Shown: piece after piece, positions 54,441 through 64,000 of the stretch
Layout: each line of letters starts with the position of its first letter
How positions within the stretch are numbered: position 1 is the first letter of the stretch
NCBI GenBank assembly: GCA_029204225.1
Contig: CM055113.1
Span: 29,827,220 to 29,891,219 of the forward strand
Direction of reading: 5' to 3'
Source: Diphasiastrum complanatum
Taxonomy: Eukaryota; Streptophyta; Lycopodiopsida; Lycopodiales; Lycopodiaceae
Length of the DNA: 64,000 nucleotides
Notes under the pieces: generated by a model
The model's database searches: none
Told to the model about the DNA's origin: nothing
What the model saw: the letters and a program-made list of their open reading frames with translations, nothing else
Position numbers and translations under genes: made by a program

Positions 54441-55937
54441 ATGGCAACTCTAAGCGAGAGTGTCCTCAATGAGTCAAGCAAATTGGAAGGTGCCGGCAAC
54501 TATGCAGTTTGGAAATTCAAACTAAAGAACATTGTGATGGAAAAGGAGCTATGGGAGATCGTGACAGGTGAAGAGACAAGGCCAATTATTTGAAGATCAG
54601 TAGGCATTTGATAGGAGAAAGCCCAGAATGTCATCAACTTATCAGTTAGAGATGCAATTATTCTCTATATTTCAGATTCAGAAGGACCAAAAGAATGTTT
54701 GAATGCATTGTTTGAAACGACAAATACATCTCGAATACTATTTCTGAAGATGAAGTTGCATACATTGCGGATGGATGATGGTGCAACTATTGTCGATCAC
54801 ATACTGAAGATCAAAGAGATTCATGACCAATTAGCAGCAGTTGGAGAGCGAGTACAAGATCGTGAGATCGTACAATTGACATTGAATAGTTTAAGTGAGT
54901 CATATCAGATGTTTGTGACGAGTATAGCCACAAGAGAAAATCCTCCAATCTATGAAGAACTAGGTGGATTGCTTTTGTAGGAAGAGCAACGTCAAGAGAA
55001 CTTGAATCATCGTAACAAGGGCTATGATCAAGCTCTTGCAGTAGGAGGACGAGGTGGAATATTTGGTCGTGAAAGGTATCAATCGAGAGGAGGTAACTCA
55101 CGGCGGGGATCATTTCAACAGTTTCATGAGCAAGTCAATGATAGTCCGAATCGAAACAAATGGAATCAAGGCCGAGGTTAAGGACACGGCTATTCAAGAC
55201 AAAATAAACCTAGAAATTGTAGGTACTGCAACAAACCTGGCCACTGGGAGCGTGAATGCTTCAAGAAACAAAAGGAGATGGAACAAATAGAAGACAAATG
55301 GCAAGCGGGAAATTATGCTGATCAACATCAAGTTGATGACTATTATTATGAAGACAATTATACTGATCAACATCAATATGATGGTGATCAATATGAAGAT
55401 GATACAAGTGAGAATCCAAAATTGTTCATTACAACATCAATGACAAGTGATGAAGCCAAGGATACATGGTACATTGATAGTGGTGCATCCAAGCACATGA
55501 CTTCAAGGAAAGAGTGGTTTTCAGAACTCAAGAAAATTGACAATGGTGATGAAGTTGGACAAGCTGATGGCAAATTGCTATCTGTTAAAGGAGTTGGAGT
55601 GGTACCAGTGAAGTTAGCCAGTGGGAAGATAAAGCAGATAAGCAATGTGCAATATGTACCTAGCTTAGCTAACAATCTACTATCTATTGGGACGATGGCT
55701 GATCAACAACTCAAGGTTGGGTTTGACAACGACAAATGTCTCGTCAAGGACATCAAGAATCACTACAAAGTGATTGCTACAAGAGCTAGAGCCAACGGGA
55801 ATCGACTCTACAAATTGAATGTGAGATCTTTTACTCAAGCTATGGTAAGCACTGTTGATAGTCAAAGTGACCTTTGGCATCAAAGGTTTGGTCATATTAG
55901 TGCACAAAGCTTGCAAATCCTTAAAAGAGGAATCTAG
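54441..55937 (+). pseudogene. Copia gag-protease-preintegrase relic (copy 1)
   Basis: One frame from ATG 54441 to 55937 interrupted by about five stops. Gag reads KLEGAGNYAVWKFKLKNIV and later MKLHTLRMDDGATIVDHILK. The zinc knuckle is CRYCNKPGHWEREC (about 55217-55258). Two Tyr/Asp/Gln-rich repeats DQHQVDDYYYEDNY and DQHQYDGDQYEDD follow. The protease has TWYIDSGASKHMT (intact DSGAS), then YVPSLANNLLSIG. The GAG-preintegrase domain has DLWHQRFGHISAQSL. The frame stops just before the integrase zinc site. Because all pieces share one frame, decay here is by nonsense mutation, not indels. Confidence 0.9.
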
Positions 55938-56900
55938 TTGTTGCATTGCCTGATATCTCTTTTGAAGGAAACATTTGTGAGGGTTGCATGATTTGATAAT
56001 TACAGGAAGTAATGAGAGCTTAATTGATGAAATCAAATCAGATCTTTCCAATGCTTATGACATGAGCAATCTAGGATTGATGCACTATTGTCTTGGCATT
56101 GAAGTATGGCAAAAGGAAGACATGGCCTTTCTTACACAAAGCAAATATGCATGAGATTTTTTTTATAAGTTCAATATGCAGGATTGTAGGCCTTTGAGTA
56201 CACCTATGGATGTCAACATGAAGCTTACTGCATATGATGAATCTGAAAAAGTGGATGCTTATTTGCATAGACAACTGGTGGGTAGTTTGATTTATTTGAC
56301 ACACACACGACCTGATATTTCTTATGTTGTTGCCTTGTTAGTCAATTTATGCAAGATCCTAGTCAAGCACACTGGAAGTCTGCTAAACATATTCTCAAAT
56401 ACATTCGAGGGACATTGAATTTTGGTTTGAAGTATGATCAGCCTGAAGTGCCAATGTTGGTAGGTTATATAGATGCTAATTGGCAGGTAATATTGATGAC
56501 AAAAGATCTACCAGTGGTCATACATTCAGTTATGGTAGAGCTGCAATGTCATGGAGCAGCAAAAAGCAACCTACGGTAGCCTTATTATCAACAGAAGCTG
56601 AATATCAAACACTCATCAATGCTACACAAGAAGCGGTATGGTTACGAAGATTGCTTGTGGATTTAGTTCACCATAGGTGAATGCGACTACTATATCTTGC
56701 GACAATCAAAGCTGCATTTACCTTGCCAAAAATGCAGTTTTACATGATCGAACCAAGCACATCGAAATACACTATCATTTTGTTCGAGAGAAAATTCTTA
56801 ATGGAGCCATTGATCTTGTTTTTTGTAAATCTGAATATCAAATGGCAGATCTTTTTACTAAGTCATTAGGTAGATGTAAATTTGTTGCGATCAAGATATA
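55938..56900 (+). pseudogene. Copia RT C-terminus and RNase H relic (copy 1)
   Basis: About 50 bp after the preintegrase domain the sequence jumps to the middle of RT: the end of GTTGCATGATTTGATAATTAC reads DDLIITG in the usual frame, so the YVDD box is cut. Then DEIKSDLSNAYDMSNLGLMH, RPLSTPMDVN and VGSLIYLTHTRPDISYVV. RNase H follows in two further frames: RSTSGHTFSYGRAAMSWSSK, STEAEYQTLI, then CDNQSCIYLAKNAVLHDRTK and HIEIHYHFVREKI. The integrase core and RT N-terminus are deleted. The polyprotein end near 56880 is joined without an LTR to another Copia relic. Confidence 0.88.
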
Positions 56901-56954
56901 CCATGCTTGTGTATATTTGGCACTTCAAGAGTGTTCATGTGAAACTTGATCTTG

Positions 56955-58516
56955 CAAAGCATGAGGGGAAGTGGAGAAAATGGACAAGAGTATGTCCTAA
57001 GGATAAAATATTTGACATTTTGGAGAGAAGATCCAAGACAATGAGCTAGTAAAAGTAATTTTGAATGGATTAGGAAATGAGTTCTCTAATCTAGTTCAAT
57101 CTTTTTCTATTCAAGACCAACTTCCATCAATTGATAAATTGCATAATGTTCTTGTGGCCGAGGAGAGTAGGCTTTTACACCTCAAAACAAGAATGGGGTC
57201 CTTGTCACTACATAATGGTGATGAGAAAGCAATCTTCACATCAAAAGGCAAAAAGAAGACTCATCCTTTCAAGAAGTTCCAAGGCAAGGAGGCCGAGGCA
57301 AAGGATGGAGGATCTACCTCTAAAGGAAATCCGCAAGAACAAAGCCAAGCTAAAGTGTTTCTTTTGTGGGAAGAAATGACATTTTGCTTCCGAATGTTAT
57401 AAAAAGAAAAATACAAAAGGGAGTGAAGATCAAGGCAACCTTGCACAAGGGGAGGAGGAAGAGGATGGATTTAACACATCCTTGATGGTAGCATCTACAC
57501 CAAGATCAAGCCAAGAGACATGGTGGATTGATAGTGGGGCTAATTCTCACATGTCATTCAACAAGCATTATTTTTCTACTCTACTTTCTTGTAATGATTC
57601 TAAGAAGTCAATCTACACTGCTAGTGATCAAGAATGTAAGATAGATGGCATAGGATCTACTCCATTATGCTTAGGATCATCTAAGAAAATAGATCTTGAT
57701 AATGTTTTGTATGTTCCATCCATTACAAAAAACTTGCTTAGTGTTGGTCAATTATTGGACGATGGACTAGATGGACAATGGACAATGGACTAGATGTACA
57801 ATGGACAATGGTCAATTAATGGACAATGGACTAGATGTACAATGGACAATGGTCAATTAATGGACAATGGACAATGGACAATGGACTAGATGTACATTTC
57901 AAGAATGTCTTGAAAAGTGATAAGTGCATAGCTAGTGGCATTAAGCAAGGAAGGCTCTTTAAGTTGGATGCTAATGTGGCTATTGAAAGTGTGAATATGG
58001 TTAGGGAGGAGTTGACTCAAGTGGAGCTATGGCACAAAAGATTGGGCTATCCTAATCTTCAATCAATGGAATCCATGGCATCAAAGGAGCTAGCTCTCGG
58101 CCTACCAAAAGCTTTCAAGAAGTGTGGCAAAGTGTGTGAGGCATGTTGCCTTGCAAAGTCACACAAGACTTCCTACAAGAGATCTTTAACAAGATCTACC
58201 TCACCTTTGGATCTTATCCATTTGGATGTACATGCTTTTTCTCATGAAAGTAATGGAAGTGCTTTAATGTATGTGACTTTTATGGATGACCATAGTAGAT
58301 ACACTTGGATTGAATTATTTCCTAAACCCTTGTATATGAAGCTTTTGTAAAGTTTAAGTCTTTAGTGGAAAAGCAACTTAGTTCTTGCATTAAAGTTCTA
58401 AGATGTGATAATGGAGGAGAGTATATCTCCAACAAGATGAGAGACTTTTGTGAGGTCAATGGCATTAAAAGTGAGGAGGAGTGTTAACAATATCACTTCC
58501 AATTTGATGTACTTTG
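56955..58516 (+). pseudogene. Copia gag-protease-integrase relic (copy 2)
   Basis: A different Copia family, related to the gag at 10150. Gag starts mid-domain (GQEYVLRIKYL, NELVKVILNGLGNEFSNLVQ). The zinc knuckle CFFCGKK-stop-HFASECY is broken by TGA. The protease WWIDSGANSHMS is intact, then VLYVPSITKNLLSVGQLLDD. A minisatellite then interrupts the frame (57760-57890). After it come VHFKNVLKSDKCIASG, the preintegrase ELWHKRLGYPNLQSM, integrase CEACCLAKSHKTSYKR and the core start LIHLDVHAF...MDDHSRYTW. Coding fades after CDNGGEYIS near 58420, and the copy ends at the TAGAT next to a Ty3 LTR. Confidence 0.88.
57760..57890 (+). repeat. Minisatellite inside Copia coding sequence
   Basis: Reiterated TGGACAA and GGACTAGATGTACAATGGAC, plus two copies of TGGTCAATTAATGGACAATG. 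The normal polyprotein would run from LLDDGLD directly to VHFKN; both edges of the array carry GGACTAGATG, the coding sequence from which it evidently grew. It introduces stops (57793) and is unique to this copy in the window. Confidence 0.88.
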
Positions 58517-58521
58517 TAGAT

Positions 58522-59239
58522 TGTAGTGGGTTTCTTTCCTTGCCTAACCTGAATCCAAGATCTAGTCAATCTAGCATCAAAGAGACAAAGCTAGTTGTCA
58601 TGGGTAGGTTCGTTCCCATGAGAGCGATAGTATAGTCCAGATTTCAACATGAATGGAGGAACAAACCTAACTCTAACATCCATTAACACTACGATCCACA
58701 ACAAAGATAGCTTACTCTTTCTCTTTTTCTCTTTCTTTCTCATAAAAAGTATAATAACATGCAATCCCAATAACAATCAAATCCAACAATTAGCAAAAAC
58801 CAAAGAAAGCATGAGAGATGGAGAAGGAAAGAAGAAGAGCAAGGACATTCATCAATCCATTTCTGAAGAGAACCAATCTGCTTCATTTAAATGAGAAAAT
58901 GAACATCAGGAGCAACTCGAGTTGGTCTTTTTTTATAGTAGAGAGGAGGACCCTGGCCTCTAAGTCCTATTGGTCCATTCTTGCATCTCTTTTTATTCAA
59001 ATTTAAAAAAGTGTAGGAACCATCAAAATTGGAAGGAGCCCAACTTTATTCACTAACTTGACATTTAGGCCCTGTGACATTAAAAGTCCCGCAAAAAGGC
59101 CTAAAGTTCTTTTATTGACTTCCTAATTAATCAAATCTCTATGTGATCATCGTGTTGGACTTACACACGCAGGATGCCAAATCCCTCTCACTTATTAACT
59201 AGGGTTAGAGTTGCCTTGGGATCTGCAAACCCTCCAACA
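58522..59239 (-). mobile_element. 3' LTR of Ty3 element 2
   Basis: 718-bp LTR of the same family as 6806-7564, TGTAGTGGG...CCCTCCAACA. On the minus strand it is preceded by the purine run GGTGGGGTATAC, so it is the 3' LTR of the element to its right. The flank 58517-58521 is TAGAT, lying in Copia sequence. Compared with the element 1 LTR it lacks about 40 bp of the ACATCCATTAACCCTA repeats near its start. Confidence 0.92.
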
Positions 59240-61118
59240 GTATACCCCACCAAAACTGGTGGCGGTCCCACGACACCTGCAATATGCAGTTATTGGGGAC
59301 TTTTATTGGCTTTGTGTCGAATCTTGATTAAATGGTACTGCACCTTCTCCATAAAGTCGAGGCGTGCAGTACTAAAATCCAAATTGTGTGGCAAGAAACA
59401 ATAGTGGGCTCCGACAATCCACTTGGAGGTTGTCCATGATGTGAAACATGATTCCCAAGAGCCTCCCATCATTGCTGCACGAAAGTATAACCGAGCAATC
59501 GACAGCTGATCTTTGATTTGCTCTGAAGCATCGGCTTGTTTGGATCGAATGCCAGAGGAGGAAGACAATCGTCCCATCTGGTTGCCACTTACGCCAACAG
59601 AGTTAGATCTTTAGCAAACATTGTCGATTGTCGCATCGTTGGATCTGGAGAGTGGACATACTCTCTCTGATAGGCTTGTAAGGCACGGTGGAAATCCACG
59701 GAGATGGTCCAGCTGTAGGGCTAATCGATGATTGGCCAATTGGGCGTATGGATGGTGATTTTGTCCATAGCCAATCCCAAATCTTTCCATTTATTCCTTC
59801 GTGACATTGGCACATAATAGGGATCTACCCGCAATTGGCAAGGGCTGGCGACCTAACTCCTAATTGATTCTAGAGTTTTCTCAGAAACAATGATTCTCCA
59901 TGCTGGCTACTCTCCCAATGCAGGTATTTTGTCCAACCCTTTGCACACTTCTATCTCGGAGGTCTTAAACTTCAGAACCCATCCACCACGCGAGGACTCA
60001 TGCGGATGTTGTTGTAAGAAGGTCTGGATCTGGTCCTCGATGCTGATGGGCCTTCTGAATAGAGGTGTGGTCCTTAATGAGGATGGACCTGCTTGAACTG
60101 CTGGTAAGATTGGCAGTTGTTATGCTATATCTGGAGCTCCCCCTGGTCCATGCTCGAATCTACCCCTGTATCCATTGGTACAGCTTCGTGGCGTGGAGGG
60201 GAGAATTGCGGCATGATCGGTACGAGAATTTGTGGTCCGGCTTCCAACACTTGAGCAACTGCTTTTTCATAGACGGTGATGGTCTCCTTAGCCTTTGCCA
60301 ACTCGGTTAAAGCTGCTCCTTTGAACCTGTCAAAGCGGCCTTGGAATTCCTGAAGGGCGACTTTGTATGTCTCTACTTTCTTGAACAAAAACGCAATCTC
60401 CGTTGGTGTGACCGGATGATTTGGTATTTGCATTTGAAGATATGCATCACGCTCAAGGGTGGTTGCATCCAATTCACCTTGAAGCCGCGTGCGATCCTGT
60501 TCAGGGTGATTTCAGAGCTTTGTCGATCCGAAGTGCGGCTAGGCTTTCTTCCGTATGAGGTTGTTGGTTGACATTTTCAACAACAACAATAGATTCATGG
60601 ATCTATTCGAATCCTTTTCCAAGGGATTGGAGTTCAAAGGGCGCAGAGCTTTGGGGCATTCCAAAAATATTGGTGGCCCCAAGGGGGTCGGAATCATTGA
60701 ACATATCCATAAACAACTACGTATTTGGTGAAGTGGCTTCGGTGTGCAGGGGTGAGCCAACCTGGGCAGCTGTGATGAGAATGGTAGGCCCAATGGTCAC
60801 AGAGTATCCTTGTATGGAAGCAGAGGAAAGGGAAGCATCAGAGGCTAGGGGAATGGGAAGTTCAGTGCGAACAGCAGCAGGGGGTGGAAGCGCAACTGAC
60901 AAGGTATGCCTAGTGCGACGTCGTGACGCAGAAGGTGAGTCAGGAATGACGATCTCGCTGCGTGGATGACGACGACGACTATGAGAACTCGAGGCCTAGT
61001 GAGACGACTAGGCCGATGCTTCTTCGTAGACCGAAAGCACAGAATCTAGGTGGAAGCCATGGATTTTGTTTTCTAAGTGAGAAGTAGCTAAAAGGGACAA
61101 TAAAGAGCCAGTAGCGAA
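59240..61118 (-). pseudogene. Downstream-of-pol region of Ty3 element 2, decayed
   Basis: About 1.9 kb between the extra frame at 61119 and the 3' LTR. The minus strand carries coding-like pieces: a Ser/Arg-rich part with SSHSRRRHPRSEIVIPDSPS (about 60980), LPPPAAVRTELPIPLASDAS (60717-60902), and an Ala/Lys/Glu helical part VALQEFQGRFDRFKGAALTE (60125-60472), then fragments to 59290. They appear to continue one long reading frame broken by stops and shifts. No named domain recognised. Ends at the polypurine tract. Confidence 0.5.
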
Positions 61119-61844
61119 CTACTGCTTAGTATTACCCTTAATAGCTCGTTTGAGCTCACCAGAAATAGTCTTGAACCAATTATATGGTTCAAGAGGGGCT
61201 TTGGCCAACTTGGTGTGGGACTCCAGTATCCTATGGAGGATTTGTGATGTGATGCGGTCTTTCATGAGGTTGCCAACCATCAGGAAGTTGTTCAGTAGCT
61301 GGGCAACCTCGTGGATTGGAGGCTCAGTGATGGCTTCCAGAAGGTATCCGTCATTGGTCCAATGCAGATCATTAGTGAGGCCAATGTAGGGCTTGATGAC
61401 ATGTTTGGCCTGCTTGTGATTGGGTGAGGCCTGCGTACCGGATGCTATACCTATGGCTGCAAGGGCGGCCTTAGTGACGCGCACCTTGTGTGTGGCTCCC
61501 TGGAAAGTGATATAAAATTTTGATTTCTCTTCCTTCCACGTACTGAAGGCAAGAGTGATGAAATCCATATTGATGCGACCAGAAAAGGCTCTCCCATGAA
61601 TACCCATTGCAATGAGCAGAGGCTCTGCAAGGGTCATCCACTTAGTGACCATGATTGTGCTAGGAAGGATCATGATGTCCATTGCAGATGGGACATGTAT
61701 AGTGTGGAGACTGGGAAGTATCGGTAGAAGACATGGTGAGCAAGAAAAGAAATGTAAGATGCAGAAAAGTATATCAGAAAGCAAGTCAGGAAGCTTATAA
61801 GGTTTTGGTCGTGGGAAAAATTCGCAAGAGCTTTGCCCGCACAA
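61119..61844 (-). CDS. Extra ORF downstream of pol in Ty3 element 2
   Basis: A 241-codon frame lying between integrase and the 3' LTR, where Athila-type elements place an env-like gene and Tat/Ogre-type elements place other extra ORFs. The first 54 codons are Cys/Phe/Leu-rich and may be untranslated. A better start is the Met at 61680-61682 (MDIMILPSTIMVTKWMTLAE), giving 187 residues. The rest is soluble-looking, with VRVTKAALAAIGIASG, NDLHWTNDGYLLEAITEPPI and LLNNFLMVGNLMKDRITSQI. No signal peptide or membrane anchor is evident in the 187-residue version, which argues against an envelope protein. It somewhat recalls plant transposon-associated domains of unknown function. Nothing in the window confirms a function. 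Confidence 0.5.
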   Translation of the reverse strand: MCGQSSCEFFPRPKPYKLPDLLSDILFCILHFFSCSPCLLPILPSLHTIHVPSAMDIMILPSTIMVTKWMTLAEPLLIAMGIHGRAFSGRINMDFITLAFSTWKEEKSKFYITFQGATHKVRVTKAALAAIGIASGTQASPNHKQAKHVIKPYIGLTNDLHWTNDGYLLEAITEPPIHEVAQLLNNFLMVGNLMKDRITSQILHRILESHTKLAKAPLEPYNWFKTISGELKRAIKGNTKQ

Positions 61845-62018
61845 GTGAGGAATGAATCGAATTCAACCAACTTATAGGTGAATTTGGTGGGTCCATTACA
61901 CTGAATACTAGTTTGGCTGATCAGTTCTGAACAAAAATTTGCAGGCATGTATAGTACTGTAAAAATAGGCTATAAAAATCTCGGCGAAGGTGAGTTGTAA
62001 AGACTTATCATCATTTAA
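61845..62018 (-). other. Spacer between integrase and downstream ORF
   Basis: Non-coding. It includes CTCGGCGAAGGTGAG at about 61980, the same motif that recurs in the leader of element 1. This is close to where element 1 leaves the window. Confidence 0.4.
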
Positions 62019-63221
62019 TCATTTTGTTGCCACTATGCGTAAAGATGGAATTAAAAATTCAATCGGCATGATAGCATCTTGACCATACACCAGTTGAAAA
62101 GGTGTTTGATTTGTACTATTTTTGTAAGCGGTTCTGAATGCCCATAATGTTGCATACAGTTTATGTTCCCAATCAGACCGACTTGCTTCAACTGTCTTTG
62201 TCATAATGGTGCAGAGAATCTTATTGGAAGATTCAGCTTGGCCATTCCCCCTGGGATAGTAGGGAGTACTAAATCTGTGTATAACGAAAAAGTCTTCTAG
62301 TAAACATTTTATTGTTTGATTAACAAAGTGTGTACCCCGGTCATCGACAATCTTGATCAGACATCCAAATCTGATTATAATATTTTCACGCAAAAACTTG
62401 GCCGTAGATTTTGCATCAGCAACTTTGACAGCTTTGGCTTCAACCCACTTGGTCATATAATCAGTTGCGACGATAATGTATCGGGCCTGAGATCCTTGCG
62501 TGGTAGGGTGAATAGGTCCAACATAATCGAGTCCCCATTTCTCAAATGGTGCTTGTGATAAAAACGGATGCAAGGATTCATAGTTCCGTCGAGTAGGCCG
62601 TCGTGCTCGTTGGCAAACGTCACATGTTTGAATAAAATTTTCTGTGTCCTTATGAAGAGTAGGCCACCAACAACTTGATTGTAAAAGTTTGCGAATAGTA
62701 ATATCTATAGAGAAGTGTCCTCCACCCATGCCATCATGTGAAAACATGATTAAATCTGGTACTTCATGCGGTAAAACACATCTTCGCAAAATATTATCTG
62801 ATCCACGATGATACAATTGTCTTGCAATTAATTGATAAGGTTGAGTCTTATGAATCAATTGTCTCTTCTGTACTTTTGTCAAGGAGTCATTCGGCTGTCC
62901 TAGCATCAGGTACTCAACAATATTTGCTGCCCGCTCAGGTACTGCTTCAACATAGAACAAGGCAACATCTGGCAGTTCATCATCCACTTTAGTATTAACT
63001 GGGGCAGATTCAATTTGAGAAACGTGATCGGCTAGATAATGTTGCTTCCCCTTTCGAAGCACAATTCGAAAGTCAAACTTAGTCAATAACAATAACCATC
63101 TTGCAATACGTCCAGTATTGCACATCTTGTTTACCAAGTAAAGTAACAGTTGATGATCCGTATAAAATGCAAAGTGCGTCTCTATGAGGTAGTGACGAAA
63201 TTTCCGAACTGAAAAAATCAT
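62019..63221 (-). CDS. RNase H-integrase part of Ty3 pol, open frame (element 2)
   Basis: 400 uninterrupted codons; the Met is internal, as the domain belongs to a longer polyprotein. RNase H end: KFRHYLIETHFAFYTDH, LLYLVNK, GRIARWLLLL, ADHVSQIE (residues 1-71). Integrase zinc site: HDGMGGGHF...WWPTLHKD...CDVCQRARRPTRRN (about 160-215), one Gly longer than usual. Catalytic triad: WGLDYVGPI, DDRGTHFVN and YPRGNGQAESSNK, all present with normal spacing. C-terminal part: LWAFRTAYKNSTNQTPFQLV and PIEFLIP. It ends at a stop 174 bp before the downstream spacer boundary. This is the best-preserved enzyme in the window, although the RT upstream is broken, so the element is not autonomous. Confidence 0.92.
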   Translation of the reverse strand: MIFSVRKFRHYLIETHFAFYTDHQLLLYLVNKMCNTGRIARWLLLLTKFDFRIVLRKGKQHYLADHVSQIESAPVNTKVDDELPDVALFYVEAVPERAANIVEYLMLGQPNDSLTKVQKRQLIHKTQPYQLIARQLYHRGSDNILRRCVLPHEVPDLIMFSHDGMGGGHFSIDITIRKLLQSSCWWPTLHKDTENFIQTCDVCQRARRPTRRNYESLHPFLSQAPFEKWGLDYVGPIHPTTQGSQARYIIVATDYMTKWVEAKAVKVADAKSTAKFLRENIIIRFGCLIKIVDDRGTHFVNQTIKCLLEDFFVIHRFSTPYYPRGNGQAESSNKILCTIMTKTVEASRSDWEHKLYATLWAFRTAYKNSTNQTPFQLVYGQDAIMPIEFLIPSLRIVATK

Positions 63222-64000
63222 GGCTAATGCCTCACGTTCTGTTGTTGAATAGTTCTTTTCTGGATCTGTAAGATGTCTGCTTGCAAATCGTATAGGATAA
63301 TCCTTCTTATAGTCACCTGACTATGTCAGAACTGATCCAATGGCATATTTTGAGGCATCTGTATGAACATGAAATTCTTTCGTCCAATCTGGAGAGCGCA
63401 GTATTGGTGCTGAAGCTAATGCTTTTTTTAACTTTTCAAAGGCTTCTAACGCCTAGCATGACCCATAAACACAAACTCCACGAATTGTTATTGGCGGTGG
63501 CAATTCCACAATAACCTTGATCTTAGAATAATCTGTGGCAATGCCATGTCTTGATATCACATGTCCAAACACAACTCCGTGGGAAACCCATATCTGACAT
63601 TTTTCCGATATGTGTGGCATCTTTCAAATACTTTCTCCAATCGATCTAGATGTCTGTATCTGTACTATGGACTCCTAGGTCGTCCAAGTATCAAGGAATT
63701 TCTACAGATAATCTTTAAAAGCAAATTGCATTACTCTTTGGAATGAACTTCGTGCATTACAGAGTCCAAACGGCATTACTTTGTAAGCATAGGTGTCCCA
63801 TTCTGTTGCAAAAGCGGTTTTGTGGCGATCGGCAGGTGCTATCTTAACCTAGTTGTTACCACTAATCCATCCAAGAAACTATAAGCTTCCGCTCCAACAA
63901 GGCGATCCAAAATGCTTTCAGTAAAAGGTAACGGAAAGTGATCCTTCCACGTCACTTTGTTCAACACTTTGAGATTCACACATATTCACAATTTCCCATT
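63222..64000 (-). pseudogene. Ty3 RT-RNase H, broken and partial (element 2)
   Basis: Same region as 1220-2100 of element 1, recognisable by nucleotide similarity throughout. A deletion near 63455 removes about 70 bp relative to element 1, and another near 63606-63615 removes the LNPEKC-type segment. YLDD is damaged by a small deletion near 63690. RT continues beyond the window. So polymerase decay contrasts with the open integrase frame next to it. Confidence 0.85.

Overview
This window is nuclear DNA of a land plant with a large, retrotransposon-filled genome. The evidence is a complete ETHYLENE INSENSITIVE 3-like (EIN3/EIL) transcription factor gene, a plant-only family, together with plant-type Ty3 and Copia LTR elements primed by initiator tRNA-Met or tRNA-Asp. 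The species cannot be fixed from sequence alone; a fern or gymnosperm is my guess. Only two loci look like host genes: the EIN3-like gene (36328-38250, +) and an unidentified coiled-coil protein gene (50946-51926, +). Nearly everything else recognisable is mobile-element sequence at different stages of decay.

Layout. 1-7564: 5' two-thirds of a Ty3 element on the minus strand (IN, RNase H, RT, PR, gag, leader, tRNA-Asp primer site, 5' LTR). 8.8-10.7 kb: plus-strand Copia LTR, primer site and broken gag. 10.7-14.66 kb: probable LTR and decayed 3' part of another minus-strand Ty3 relative. 14662-25606: a GC-richer nest of two related LTR families, here called A (about 1.2 kb LTR, rich in GGCGCC) and B (about 0.9 kb LTR). 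It holds a short non-coding A element with an array of hairpins, two solo LTRs with perfect 5-bp target duplications, and a gag-protease ORF that has no polymerase and ends at a B LTR. 25662-27036: a long inverted repeat. 27-30 kb: AT-rich DNA with a tandem array carrying tRNA-like promoter boxes. 30-36.3 kb: possible leader exon and long leader intron of the EIN3-like gene. 40.6-48.6 kb: Copia and Ty3 relics. 48.7-54.4 kb: exon-like scraps, five separate local tandem duplications and the coiled-coil gene. 54.4-58.5 kb: two Copia relics, one internally deleted, one carrying a minisatellite inside its coding region. 58522-64000: the 3' half of a second Ty3 element of the same family as the first, with an intact RNase H-integrase frame and an extra coding region downstream of pol.

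No operon-like cooperation exists here. The informative relationships are insertion order and structural conservation. The least explained parts are the five GTGCT/AGCAC hairpins inside the non-coding A element (18014-18399), a small hairpin next to the polypurine tract kept in three related elements with different stem bases, and the gag-protease-only ORF whose C-terminus has a 150-bp duplication where reverse transcriptase would normally start.
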